From positions 62,001-126,000 of the forward strand of contig NZ_BMPQ01000011.1 of assembly GCF_014647675.1 (NCBI RefSeq): a stretch of DNA of 64,000 bases, read 5' to 3'. Under the pieces are notes generated by a model that worked only from the letters and a program-made list of their open reading frames with translations, searched no databases and had not been told where the DNA came from. The stretch comes from Streptomyces flaveus (GTDB lineage: Bacteria > Actinomycetota > Actinomycetes > Streptomycetales > Streptomycetaceae). The stretch's first letter is position 1; every line of letters begins with the position of its first letter. The translations under genes and the position numbers were made by a program. Shown in pieces: positions 16,743 through 25,118 of the stretch.

Positions 16743-19079
16743 ATGGCTCTGCTTGATGTGGTGGGCGCCGTTGCCGGGGTTGTGGCACTCGGCTTGGGTG
16801 GGTGGCAGCTTCGTGTCGCGATCCTGGACCGCCGCGATGCCCGCAACGGTCGGACTGCTGATGGCGGCCCGGGCACGGGAGTGGATGGGGCACTGTCGGT
16901 CGCAGTGCCATTTGGCCGTCTCCCCGTAGATGTCCTGGGCCGTGATGCCCTGTTGGCCGAGCTGAACGCCTCACTGGGTGGTGCCTGGAGGAAGAGGCGT
17001 CCGGGAGTGTGGGTGCTGGCTGGGTTGGGCGGGGTCGGCAAGTCGACGGTCGCGCTGCGGCTGGCTGCCGAGGCTCGTAGCCGGGGCTGGCCGGTGTGGT
17101 GGGTGAATGCGGCGGATCCGCTGTCCCTACGCGGTGGGGTCTTGGAGGTTCTGCGGCAAGTGGGTGCGCCCGATGCCGTTGCGCGTGAGGTGCGGGACGG
17201 CACGCCCACCGCTGCCGACCGGTTCTGGACGTTCCTTGAGGGCGCGGTCAAGCGGGCTGTGCTGATCTTCGACAACGCCGACGAGCCGGCTGTGCTGGCA
17301 GCCGATGGTGTGTCGCTGCCCGGTGACGGCACTGGCTGGATACGGTCCAGCAGCGGCGTACTCATCGTGGTGACCACACGCACCAGTGATCCCCGCACGT
17401 GGGGCTCCTGGGCCCAGATGAGGGTGTTGACGGCTCTCGACGACGATTCCGCGGCGGATGTGCTGCGCCGCCTGGCGCCCCGGGTGGACGATCCCACGGG
17501 CCGGGAGGCCATGGCTCTGGCCAAGCGGCTCGGCGCGCTGCCGCTCGCGTTGCACCTGGCCGGGACCTACCTCGCGTCCCCCTTCGCACGCTGGCACGGC
17601 TTCGGCGACTATCAGCAGGCGCTGGACGGTACCGCGGCGCCGGAGGTGATCGCTGACCTCGACACCATCCGTGCGAACTCGCGGACAGCGGTGTCCCAGA
17701 CTTGGGAGCTCTCGCTCGACGCGCTCGCTGCCCAGGGGCTTGAGCGGGCACGGCACCTGTTGTACCTGCTGTCCTGTCTCGCCCCCGCCACACCGATTCC
17801 GGGGGGCCTCCTGCGACCGGAGGCCGACACCGACGCACGTGAGTTCGCCTCAACCCTGCGCGGCCTGGCCGAGGTCGGGCTGATTGACGTCGCAGACGAT
17901 GAAGCCGTGGGGCATCGTGATGTCGTCGTACATCCCGTGGTGGCCGATATCTGCCGGGCCCACATACTCACGAGCCCGACAGCGAGCGGAATTGCGGTCA
18001 TGGCGGACGCCGTACGGCTGCTGTCGGCAGCCGGCGGAGAACTCGACAGCGAGCGCCCCGGCGACTGGGCTGCCTGGGAACGGCTGCTCCCGCACGTTTC
18101 CGCCGGTGTGTCATGGATGGCCCCGCACCTGGACAACGAAAGCCTAGTCATGCTGCTGACGGTCAGCCGGGCGGGATTCAACGCTCTGTGGGGCATCGGA
18201 AGACAAGGATCCCGCGACGGCGAGGTCCTGGCCCGAGCCAACCTGGCGGCGGCGGAGCGGCTCGGCGACGAACACCCCGACAACCTCGCGGCCCGCAACG
18301 ATCTGGGGATCTATCTCTGCGCCGCAGGCGCACCCCACGAAGCAGAGGAGATGTTCCGAACCGTTCTGGCCGGTCGGCGCAGGGTACTGGGTGAGGACCA
18401 TGTCGATACTCTGCGCACGCGAGACGCACTGATCGGCGCGATCCTTGAGCAGGGCCGCTTCGATGAAGCCGAGCCGATGTACCGCGAGCTGATCGCCGAC
18501 ATGACCCGTGTCCTGGGTGCCGACCACCGGGAAACCCTTACGACCAGCGTGGACCTTGCGTGGTCCATCGGCATGCAGGGACGTCCAGCGGAGGCCGCGG
18601 AGATCTGCCGACAGACCCTCGACCTCGACCGCCGAATACTGGGCGACGAGAATCCAAGAACCCTGGACGCCTGGGACGACCTGAGCCGATGGACCAATGA
18701 ACGGGGTGATCACGCCACCGCCGAGCAGATGTCCCGCGAACTCCTGGACATCGAGCTACGGGTGATGGGATCCGAGCACCAACTGACGCTGACCACTCGG
18801 GCGAACCTGGCCCGGGCCATCGCCAACCAGGGGCGACTCGACGAAGCCGAACACCTGCTGCGCGAAGGGCTGGCAGACATGGAACGCGCACTCGGCGAAG
18901 AGCACTATCGATCGATCACGGCTCGTCGCTATCTCGCCGACACAGTGGCCGCCCAGGGACGTGTAGCGGAGGCCACGCAGCTCTATGTGCAGGTGTTGCA
19001 CCTTCAGCAGCGTCGGCTCGGTCATGAGCACCCGGAGACGCTCGTTACCCGCCAACTCGTGGCAGAAACAGCGAGCTGA
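16743..19079 (+). CDS. STAND/NB-ARC NTPase with C-terminal tetratricopeptide repeats
   Basis: 778 residues. The N-terminus has one hydrophobic helix (VVGAVAGVVALGLGGWQLRV, residues 6-25). The NB-ARC core has Walker A GLGGVGKST (94-102), Walker B AVLIFDNADE (172-181) and the sensor GALPLALHLAG near 260, with a winged-helix region after it. From about 500 to the end come repeats of roughly 42 residues of the kinesin-light-chain TPR type (VLGEDHVDTLRTRDAL, VLGADHRETLTTSVDLAW, and so on). Such proteins are ATP-driven switches; in bacteria many are signalling or defence proteins. No effector nuclease or protease domain is fused. The IR cassette ends 10 bases before the ATG and no proper ribosome binding site is visible. 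Confidence 0.88.
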   Translation: MALLDVVGAVAGVVALGLGGWQLRVAILDRRDARNGRTADGGPGTGVDGALSVAVPFGRLPVDVLGRDALLAELNASLGGAWRKRRPGVWVLAGLGGVGKSTVALRLAAEARSRGWPVWWVNAADPLSLRGGVLEVLRQVGAPDAVAREVRDGTPTAADRFWTFLEGAVKRAVLIFDNADEPAVLAADGVSLPGDGTGWIRSSSGVLIVVTTRTSDPRTWGSWAQMRVLTALDDDSAADVLRRLAPRVDDPTGREAMALAKRLGALPLALHLAGTYLASPFARWHGFGDYQQALDGTAAPEVIADLDTIRANSRTAVSQTWELSLDALAAQGLERARHLLYLLSCLAPATPIPGGLLRPEADTDAREFASTLRGLAEVGLIDVADDEAVGHRDVVVHPVVADICRAHILTSPTASGIAVMADAVRLLSAAGGELDSERPGDWAAWERLLPHVSAGVSWMAPHLDNESLVMLLTVSRAGFNALWGIGRQGSRDGEVLARANLAAAERLGDEHPDNLAARNDLGIYLCAAGAPHEAEEMFRTVLAGRRRVLGEDHVDTLRTRDALIGAILEQGRFDEAEPMYRELIADMTRVLGADHRETLTTSVDLAWSIGMQGRPAEAAEICRQTLDLDRRILGDENPRTLDAWDDLSRWTNERGDHATAEQMSRELLDIELRVMGSEHQLTLTTRANLARAIANQGRLDEAEHLLREGLADMERALGEEHYRSITARRYLADTVAAQGRVAEATQLYVQVLHLQQRRLGHEHPETLVTRQLVAETAS

Positions 19080-19359
19080 CGACGCCGAGGCCGGCCATGC
19101 GAGGCCGCCTTGGCGCCACCAGTGCAGGTCCGGACCCGACCTCGCGGGTTTCGCCGTTGAGGTGGGTGTATCCGGCGGCGGTTGCCCGCTCCAGCGCGGT
19201 GGACAGGTCCGGGGCGTGGTCGGCGAGCACGGTCAGCCCCTTGTGCAGACAGCGGGAAGACCTCAATGGTTCCCAGCCTCGTACGAGCCGGCCACCGGAC
19301 CGGTGGCACTGGCCTTCCTCTCAGAAAGGTGGCTGCAGAGTCGATCCTCTGCGAACTCA
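19080..19359. other. Gene-poor stretch after the STAND gene
   Basis: No convincing gene. On the minus strand, 19045-19266 gives LADHAPDLSTALERATAAGYTHLNGE, loosely like part of a DDE transposase, but it lacks the catalytic context and overlaps the STAND 3' end, so it is not called. Otherwise nothing was recognised. Confidence 0.4.
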
Positions 19360-19362
19360 CTA

Positions 19363-19394
19363 TTGACCGGTCAATTGCCTGATTGTACGGTCTA
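19363..19394 (+). promoter_or_regulatory. Upstream copy of the GntR operator/promoter block
   Basis: It contains the perfect palindrome TTGACCGGTCAA (19363-19374) and TGTACGGTCTA (19384-19394). The same two blocks with the same 18-base spacing (measured from the ACC of the first block) recur at 19741-19769 in front of the live GntR gene. It is thus one half of a tandem duplication, and the better palindrome of the two. Confidence 0.6.
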
Positions 19395-19413
19395 GAGGGC
19401 GGCGCTGGTCGCC

Positions 19414-19590
19414 GTGCAGATCAGGCGGGAGACCGACATGACGAATCAGGCAAGGGTCCAGCCCTCTGGCGCTCGACTACCGACTGAAAAGGATCTCCAC
19501 CGTGGGAACGGCGCCGGCCGTCACGGGGCCCAGCGTGTCTTCAGTGAATCGGTGAAGGCGGGGCCGATCGCCCGTCATCGGCGGTCCAGA
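19414..19590 (+). pseudogene. Decayed duplicate of the GntR DNA-binding domain
   Basis: The frame from 19414 reads VQIRRETDMTNQAR, PSGARLPTEKDL and GAQRVFSESVKAG. It lines up without gaps to VQIRREFEAKIRSG, PPGARLPSEMDI and TAQRVLNDLAEAG of the intact gene at a constant offset of 377 bases. The start codon region is lost (no ATG after the promoter block), helix 3 is eroded and the ligand domain is absent. It is a partial tandem duplicate under decay. Confidence 0.7.
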
Positions 19591-19740
19591 AGGCTCCAGG
19601 CGCAGCCGCGCCCGGTACCGTCGTCGGCTCGGCTCCGTGGTCACCCGCGAACCCGCCCGGCAACCGCGCGGGACGGGTCGGGAACAGCACCCCGCCCATG
19701 AGGCTCGGACTCGGAAGACTGGGCTGGTCAGCTCGCTCTT

Positions 19741-19769
19741 ACCAGTCAATTGAGCGAATGTACGGTCTA
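19741..19769 (+). promoter_or_regulatory. GntR operator/promoter (live copy)
   Basis: ACCAGTCAATTG and TGTACGGTCTA repeat the upstream block and end 3 bases before the GntR start codon at 19773. The closeness suggests a leaderless or very short-leader transcript with self-repression. Binding by this GntR is inferred. Confidence 0.5.
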
Positions 19770-19772
19770 ACC

Positions 19773-20486
19773 ATGACCGTGCCACTCTATGTACAGATCA
19801 GGCGAGAGTTCGAAGCGAAGATCCGGTCCGGGGCCCTCCCGCCTGGCGCGCGTCTGCCGAGCGAGATGGATATCTCCGCCGAGTACGGCGTCAGTCGTGC
19901 CACGGCCCAACGGGTCCTCAACGACCTGGCCGAGGCGGGGCTGGCAATCCGTCGGCGGCGTCACGGATCGTTCGTCGCGGACGTGACGCGGCAGATCAAT
20001 CTGCTCAACTTCGTCACCCCTGCGGCAGCCGCAAAGGGTGCGCCGGGCAGACACGAAGTGGTTTCCGCGCGGATCGTCAGGGCCGCCGACGCCATCCTGA
20101 CCCTCCCCGGCGCTCCCGCCGACACTGCCGTGGTGGAACTGGTCCGCCGCAAGCTGAACGTGCGCGAGGAGCCGCAGTCGGTCGAGCGGCACGTCGTCCT
20201 CTTCGCGGCCGCCCCCGACCTGCTGAACGAGAACCTCGAAGACCTCGTGACCCTCCCGTATCTGCAGCGCAGAGGAGTACCGATCGACGCGATCCGGCTC
20301 TACCTCGACCCGGTGGCTCTCGACGAGCACGACGCCGCGCTGCTGCACAGCGAGACCGGAACGCCCGCGCTGATGAGGCGCAGGGAGTTGCGTACCGATG
20401 ACGGAAGCACCGTCGAGGTGGTGACGACCCTCGTCCGTCCGGGAACCGCCGAGTTCTTCCTGGAGCTGCCCGTCCCCGCCATGTGA
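19773..20486 (+). CDS. GntR-family regulator, HutC type (UTRA domain)
   Basis: 237 residues from the ATG at 19773. The winged helix-turn-helix spans residues 1-70 (LYVQIRREFEAKIRSGALPP, GVSRATAQRVLNDLAEAGL, RRRRHGSFV). The UTRA ligand domain follows (VVELVRRKLNVREEP, ERHVVLFAAAPDLL, RRRELRTDDGSTVEVVTTLV). It precedes the FAD oxidase by 32 bases and most likely controls it together with the lost transporter. The likely ligand is an amino acid or amine derivative. Confidence 0.9.
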   Translation: MTVPLYVQIRREFEAKIRSGALPPGARLPSEMDISAEYGVSRATAQRVLNDLAEAGLAIRRRRHGSFVADVTRQINLLNFVTPAAAAKGAPGRHEVVSARIVRAADAILTLPGAPADTAVVELVRRKLNVREEPQSVERHVVLFAAAPDLLNENLEDLVTLPYLQRRGVPIDAIRLYLDPVALDEHDAALLHSETGTPALMRRRELRTDDGSTVEVVTTLVRPGTAEFFLELPVPAM

Positions 20487-20518
20487 GCAGCGTGCCGCTG
20501 CCAGAAAGGAAACGCGTA

Positions 20519-21685
20519 ATGAAGGTCATCATCATCGGTGCCGGCGTGCTGGGCGTGAGCGTCGCGAGGCATCTTGCCGTCGTCGGCGAGGACGTTCTCC
20601 TGCTCGATCGGTGGGGAGCCGGCACCGGCACGACCGCGACCACCTTCGCCTGGACCAACTCCAGCCGGAAGCCCGACCCGGACTACCACCGGCTGAACCT
20701 CGCGGGGATGGAGGAGCACGCCAGGCTCGCTGCGCAACTGCGCGGCGCACCGTCGTACTTCCCCAGTGGGGCGCTGCAGTGGGCGGACGCCGCAAACGAG
20801 CAGCGGCTCGCCGACAACGTGGAACGACTGCAGGCCCTCGGCTACCCCGCCCACTGGGTCACCCCCGACGAAGCGGCGCGGACCGTAGGCGGCCTCCGCA
20901 TCCCGGCGGTCATCACGTCCATCGCGCATTTCCCCAGCGAGGGATACGTTCTGCCGGACCGTTTCGTGAGCAACCTGCTGGCCGACGCCGAGCAGCACGG
21001 AGCCAGGTGCGCGCTCGGCGAGGTCGTGGCCATCGACGACGGGCCTGACGGAGTCTCCGTCACCCTGGCCGGAGGTGAGGTCTGCACGGGCGATCGAGTC
21101 GTCCTGGCGGCAGGCCGCTGGACAGAACGGCTCGCAGCACGGGCCGGGATCGACGTTCCCATGGTGACGGACGCCGGTCGCGGAGCGCCGACCGTCGGTC
21201 TGCTCGGGTACGCCAGGTCCCCGGAACTCGACCTGCGCTGCGTGATCCACAGCCCCGGTCTCAACCTCCGTCCCGCGGCCGGCGGGCATACCGTCCTGCA
21301 GGCTCTCGATCTGAACGCCCACGTCGATCCGGCAGACCCTCCGTGCGCGGACGGGGACATCGCGAGCACCCTCGCCCGACGGTTCTCCGCACTGCTGCCC
21401 GACCCGGGCCGGGCACCGGAGATCGACCTGCGCATCGGCTTCCGGTCACTGCCCGCGGACGGCCACACCGTCGCGGGCTATGCCTCCGCGCGGTCCCGCG
21501 TCTACTGTCTCGTCTCGCATAGCGGGGTCACTTTGGCGCCGATTCTGGGACGGCTGGTCGCGGCCGAGATCACAACCGATCAGGAGCAGGACCTCCTTGG
21601 GGCCTTCCGGCCCACACGATTCACCGGCGTACGGCGCTCGGACATCGAGGTGGATCAACACGCCACCAGTCTGGGCGAGCAATAG
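20519..21685 (+). CDS. FAD-dependent amine/D-amino-acid oxidoreductase (DAO family)
   Basis: 388 residues from the ATG at 20519, preferred because AAAGGA sits 8 bases upstream; an earlier in-frame GTG exists at 20483. The dinucleotide-binding motif is VIIIGAGVLGVSVARHLA at the N-terminus, with the family's C-terminal G-rich segment (LRIGFRSLPADGHTVAGYAS, VSHSGVTLAPILGRLVA). It oxidises an amino acid or N-alkyl amine to the imine or keto form. It is in one operon with the GntR gene; an AbgT transporter stub follows. Confidence 0.88.
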   Translation: MKVIIIGAGVLGVSVARHLAVVGEDVLLLDRWGAGTGTTATTFAWTNSSRKPDPDYHRLNLAGMEEHARLAAQLRGAPSYFPSGALQWADAANEQRLADNVERLQALGYPAHWVTPDEAARTVGGLRIPAVITSIAHFPSEGYVLPDRFVSNLLADAEQHGARCALGEVVAIDDGPDGVSVTLAGGEVCTGDRVVLAAGRWTERLAARAGIDVPMVTDAGRGAPTVGLLGYARSPELDLRCVIHSPGLNLRPAAGGHTVLQALDLNAHVDPADPPCADGDIASTLARRFSALLPDPGRAPEIDLRIGFRSLPADGHTVAGYASARSRVYCLVSHSGVTLAPILGRLVAAEITTDQEQDLLGAFRPTRFTGVRRSDIEVDQHATSLGEQ

Positions 21686-21730
21686 CTGACAGCCCTCTCC
21701 CGCGATTCCCTTCACGGAAGGCCTGATGGC

Positions 21731-21885
21731 ATGACAGCCACAGACGTCCGCGACACATACACCAAGGGCAGAATGAACAGCCTGCTCCGGGTGATCGGCG
21801 CGATCGAGCGTGCCGGGAACAAGCTTCCCCACCCGTTCTGACTCTTCTGGATCCTGGCCACAGCATGGAACACGGCCGCACTACC
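21731..21885 (+). pseudogene. Stub of AbgT-family transporter N-terminus
   Basis: The frame from the ATG at 21731 reads MTATDVRDTYTKGRMNSLLR, then GAIERAGNKLPHPF, a TGA in place of an expected Trp codon, then LFWILATAWNTAAL before similarity stops. The pattern of ERxGNKLPxPFxLFxIL is the conserved first segment of p-aminobenzoyl-glutamate (AbgT) transporters. Only about 50 of the usual 500 residues remain. It fits as the former uptake gene of the GntR/oxidase operon. Confidence 0.65.
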
Positions 21886-22028
21886 TGAACGAAGATCGCA
21901 AACCGTCACGAGATGTTACTGAGAAGGCTTCAGTGATGCTCCAGCGTCCGTGCCGCAGCCATGAGGATGCGATTTCCTCGCAGGGCTGAACCCCCCGGAG
22001 GGTTTCGCAAGAATTCGCTGAACGCCGC

Positions 22029-22334
22029 TCAGCCGCGGGCGGCGTACGTGACGAACTCCGTCCAAGTGGTGGGGGAGAGGGCGAGCTGGGGGCCCTCGGT
22101 GTTCTTGGAGTCGCGTACGTGGATGGTGGTGGGGCAGGTGGCGACCTCTATGCAGTCGTCGCCGGAGCCGCTGCTGTGACTGGACTTGCGCCAACCGGGG
22201 GCGACTTCGAGGCAGTCGCCGTCCCCACCGCTGCTGTAGCTGGACTTGCGCCAGTCCAGGGCGACTTCCAAGCAGTCGCCGCTCGCGTCACCGCTGTAGC
22301 TGCTCTTGAACCAGGCCAGTTCGTCGGTGCTCAT
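22029..22334 (-). CDS. DUF397 protein with three DUF397 half-repeats
   Basis: 101 residues. The signature occurs three times in a row: AWFKSSYSGDASGDCLEVA, DWRKSSYSSGGDGDCLEVA and GWRKSSHSSGSGDDCIEVA, then HVRDSKNTEGPQL and the terminal WTEFVTY segment. The start overlaps the stop of the XRE gene by four bases (ATGA). It is the presumed partner of that XRE protein. The three-fold duplication is more than the single copy usual for the family. Confidence 0.9.
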   Translation of the reverse strand: MSTDELAWFKSSYSGDASGDCLEVALDWRKSSYSSGGDGDCLEVAPGWRKSSHSSGSGDDCIEVATCPTTIHVRDSKNTEGPQLALSPTTWTEFVTYAARG

Positions 22335-23161
22335 AGCGCTCCTCGCAGTTGTTTCAACACGCTCGCGGAGTCCTCGGGAATGAGGGCCTGCGAGCGCAGT
22401 TTCGCATACCGCATCTGGAGCACGCTGATCGTTTTCGGGTCAGAGATGAGCTGGCCGGTTTCCTGGCCTTCGATGTAGCCGTACCACTGGTTCTGCGGGG
22501 TTTCCAGCAGCATCATGGGCCCGTTCAGCCCGGCATGCACACCTCGGGAAAGCGGCAAGACCTGGATCTCGACATTCCTCAGCGAGCCCAACTCCAGGAT
22601 TTGCTCGATGAGTTCACGAGTGACTTCAGCCCCTCCCGTGCAGCGCTTGAACATGTGCTCATCGAGGATGAAGCTGAACGCGGTGTTCTGCCGCTCCCGC
22701 AGCATCCGTTGCCGATCCTGGCGGGCGGTCAGCCGGTCCTCGATCTCCTGGTCGGTGAACAGAGGAAGCCGGTTCTCGAAGAGCGTCCGTGCGTACGCCT
22801 CCGTCTGCAACGTGCCCGGAATCAACCGGCATTCATACGTGTACAGACTGATCGCGGTCTCCTCCAGCCCCGCCCACTTCCGGAACCAGGCCGCCAGCCC
22901 CGGCTGCCGTCCGATCTTGCGGGCCGCCTTCCGGAGGATCCCGTACGCGTTGAGGGCCTGCTCGGCCGCCTCCACGAAGTCGTCCGGGGGCAGGCGTCTG
23001 CCCTGCTCGACGGAGGCGAGGAAGTGCACGGAGAACCTCATCTTCCGGGCAAGTTCCTCCTGGGTGAGTCCAGCGTGCTCGCGAAAGCCCTGCAGGACCG
23101 CGCCGAAGGTCTGGAGGCTCTCGGAGGGCTCGGGTTCGGTGTTGTTGCTGCCGGTGGTCAT
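22331..23161 (-). CDS. XRE-family helix-turn-helix regulator with DUF5753
   Basis: 276 residues from the ATG at 23161 (GGGAG about 9-11 bases upstream). The XRE domain is at residues 15-75 (VLQGFREHAGLTQEELARKM, FLASVEQGRRLPP). The DUF5753 domain follows (LYTYECRLIPGTLQTEAYAR, VQVLPLSRGVHAGLNGP-like region, YIEGQETGQLI). It is paired with the DUF397 gene by overlap and divergent from the ATPase gene, the second full set of this kind in the window. Confidence 0.9.
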   Translation of the reverse strand: MTTGSNNTEPEPSESLQTFGAVLQGFREHAGLTQEELARKMRFSVHFLASVEQGRRLPPDDFVEAAEQALNAYGILRKAARKIGRQPGLAAWFRKWAGLEETAISLYTYECRLIPGTLQTEAYARTLFENRLPLFTDQEIEDRLTARQDRQRMLRERQNTAFSFILDEHMFKRCTGGAEVTRELIEQILELGSLRNVEIQVLPLSRGVHAGLNGPMMLLETPQNQWYGYIEGQETGQLISDPKTISVLQMRYAKLRSQALIPEDSASVLKQLRGAL

Positions 23162-23254
23162 TGCGTCGCGTACTCCCAGGTGGTGTTGTGTGCGCAACCG
23201 CGCGAAGTCACCCATGGTTACGGTCAGTTAAGCGTCCTGTCCACCCTGAGTACT

Positions 23255-23275
23255 CGTACGCTGACGTTGCGTACG
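23255..23275. promoter_or_regulatory. Palindrome between XRE and ATPase genes (candidate operator)
   Basis: CGTACGC and GCGTACG are perfect 7-bp arms with a 7-base spacer, 94 bases upstream of the XRE start and 47 bases upstream of the ATPase start. It is the likely shared operator. It differs in sequence from the palindrome in the first set at 2068. Confidence 0.5.
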
Positions 23276-23321
23276 GGTGGCGAAGCTGGCGACCGCGCGC
23301 GTACGCCGCCACTGTGGACGC

Positions 23322-23762
23322 ATGACGAACCACGTCCTGCCTCAATTCCCGCTCACCGTACGCACGTTCGCGCAGCGACTGAGCTCGACACCACGAGGAG
23401 CCAGCCTCGCCCGGCGTCTCGTGGCGCACCGCCTCGACGCGTGGGGCTACCCGTACGGCAGCGAGACCAACGACACCGTCACGTCCATCGCGGCCGAACT
23501 CGCGGCGAACGCGGTGCGTCACGGCCGGGTGCCCGGCAGGGACTTCCGCGTACGGCTGACGGAGGACGAGCGGGTGCTGCGTATCGAGGTGTCCGACCAG
23601 CGCGGGGATCGGTTGCCGGTGCTGGGGGTGCCGAGCAGCGAAACCGAGGGCGGACGCGGGCTGTTGCTGATCGCGGGGCTGGCGGCTCGGTGGGACGTGG
23701 ACCTCCACTCGGACGGTCCGGGCAAGACGATCTGGGCGGAGGTACCCCGCCCCGTGGCGTAG
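23322..23762 (+). CDS. Anti-sigma-factor-like ATP-binding protein (HATPase_c_2)
   Basis: 146 residues from the ATG at 23322. GHKL ATPase: N-box SIAAELAANAVRHGRVPG (near residue 62), G1 box LRIEVSDQRGDRLP, G2 box EGGRGLLLIAGLAARWDV. It is related to SpoIIAB/RsbW kinases. It forms a divergent set with the XRE and DUF397 genes. Confidence 0.87.
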   Translation: MTNHVLPQFPLTVRTFAQRLSSTPRGASLARRLVAHRLDAWGYPYGSETNDTVTSIAAELAANAVRHGRVPGRDFRVRLTEDERVLRIEVSDQRGDRLPVLGVPSSETEGGRGLLLIAGLAARWDVDLHSDGPGKTIWAEVPRPVA

Positions 23763-23803
23763 CCGCCGGCACTGGCTCCGGTCCGGTCTCCCAGCGGTGG
23801 GGG

Positions 23804-23891
23804 GATTGGAAGCTTTGGGACAACGGCAGTTGGGAAAGTCCCTGGTCAGGGCGTGGGCGGGCGGTGGTCGTGTGTCCCAAACCTTCCAATC
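23804..23891. repeat. Long-arm inverted repeat between two plus-strand genes
   Basis: Arms 23804-23822 and 23873-23891 are 19 bp and match at 18 positions; the loop is 50 bases and holds GGGAAAGTCCC, a second small palindrome. It is downstream of the ATPase gene. It could act as a terminator or be a solo MITE-like relic. No gene is inside. Confidence 0.55.
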
Positions 23892-23949
23892 GCCGGCCTT
23901 CCACGTAATCCGGTGGTGGGCGGAAGTCCGGTCCCGGCAGAGTGGCCGT

Positions 23950-25101
23950 ATGCCGACGCAACCTCCCACATCCAGCGCCGCGTTCCTCCCCGGCCTCGAG
24001 CTCTCCCGGATTCTGTACGAGGAGGCCGTGCGGCCGATCCTCGCCGAGGCGTACCCGGGGCTGAGGTACACGGCCGCGCGGATCGGTTCGGGCTCGGAGG
24101 TGCTGGGCTTCGACACGGCGCGCTCGGCGGATCACGAGTGGGGTCCGCGCCTGAACCTGTTCCTGTCGGCCGAGGACGTAGCCGAGCATGGCGAGCGCAT
24201 CCACCGGCTGCTGGCGGAGCGCCTGCCCAAGGAGGTGCGCGGGTGGCCCACGCACTTCCGGCGCTGGGACGACTACGCGCTGGACCCGGTATCGGGTCAC
24301 ATGGAGCTGGTCGACGGGCCCGTCGACCACCGGGTGTCCGTGGACGGGCTCGGGCCGTGGCTCGTGGCGCAGCTTGGCGTGGACGCGCTCGCCACCACCG
24401 AACTGACCGTGCAGCACTGGCTTTCCATCCCGCAGCAGCGGCTCGTCGAGGTGACGGCGGGCGCCGTCTTCCACGACGGACTCGGCGCGCTGGACACCGT
24501 ACGGCGACGCCTTGCCTGGTACCCGGACCAGGTGTGGCGCCACCTGCTGGCCTGCCAGTGGCAACGGCTCTCCCAGGAGGAGGCGTTCGTCGGCCGTTGC
24601 GCGGAGGTCGGGGACGACCTCGGCTCGGCGGTGGTCGCCGGGCGCCTGGTACGCGATCTGATGCGGCTGTGCCTCCTGCTGTCGCGGACATACACCCCGT
24701 ACAGCAAATGGCTCGGCAGCACCTTCGCCCGGCTGCCGGTGGCCGCCGACCTCACCCCGTCGCTGCGCGGGGCGCTCGCCGCGACGCAGTACGCGGACCG
24801 GGAACGGCACCTGTGCGACGCGTACGAGAAGGTCGCCACCCTCCACAACGCCTCCGGCCTCACCGACCCGATCGACCCCACCCGCCGCCGCTACCACAAC
24901 CGCCCGTTCCTGGTCCTGCACGCCGAACGCTTCGCCCAGGCCCTGAACCAGACGGTCACCGACCCGGAGCTGCGCTCCCGCCCACTGATCGGCAGCGTGG
25001 ATCAGTGGGCAGACAGCACCGACTTCTTCAGTCTTATCGGTCAGGTCGACGGTCCGGCCGCCGGGTTGATGCGGTTCGACAGGTCGGCGCACCTCTTGTA
25101 G
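23950..25101 (+). CDS. DUF4037 nucleotidyltransferase-like protein
   Basis: 383 residues from the ATG at 23950. The N-terminal third has a degenerate nucleotidyltransferase-like core (ARIGSGSEVLGFDTARSADH then EWGPRLNLFL), and the C-terminal DUF4037 region is helical (VWRHLLACQWQRLSQEEAFV, LLSRTYTPYSKWLGSTF). Proteins of this family are thought to be related to aminoglycoside-type nucleotidyltransferases, but the substrate is unknown. No strong ribosome binding site is seen. It converges on the SpoIIE-type gene 17 bases away. Confidence 0.8.
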   Translation: MPTQPPTSSAAFLPGLELSRILYEEAVRPILAEAYPGLRYTAARIGSGSEVLGFDTARSADHEWGPRLNLFLSAEDVAEHGERIHRLLAERLPKEVRGWPTHFRRWDDYALDPVSGHMELVDGPVDHRVSVDGLGPWLVAQLGVDALATTELTVQHWLSIPQQRLVEVTAGAVFHDGLGALDTVRRRLAWYPDQVWRHLLACQWQRLSQEEAFVGRCAEVGDDLGSAVVAGRLVRDLMRLCLLLSRTYTPYSKWLGSTFARLPVAADLTPSLRGALAATQYADRERHLCDAYEKVATLHNASGLTDPIDPTRRRYHNRPFLVLHAERFAQALNQTVTDPELRSRPLIGSVDQWADSTDFFSLIGQVDGPAAGLMRFDRSAHLL

Positions 25102-25118
25102 CCCGCCGTGGCGGGCAT

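Noticed and set aside
19045..19266. Possible DDE transposase fragment on the minus strand
   Set aside because: Similarity rests on about ten residues, overlaps the STAND gene end and lacks catalytic residues.
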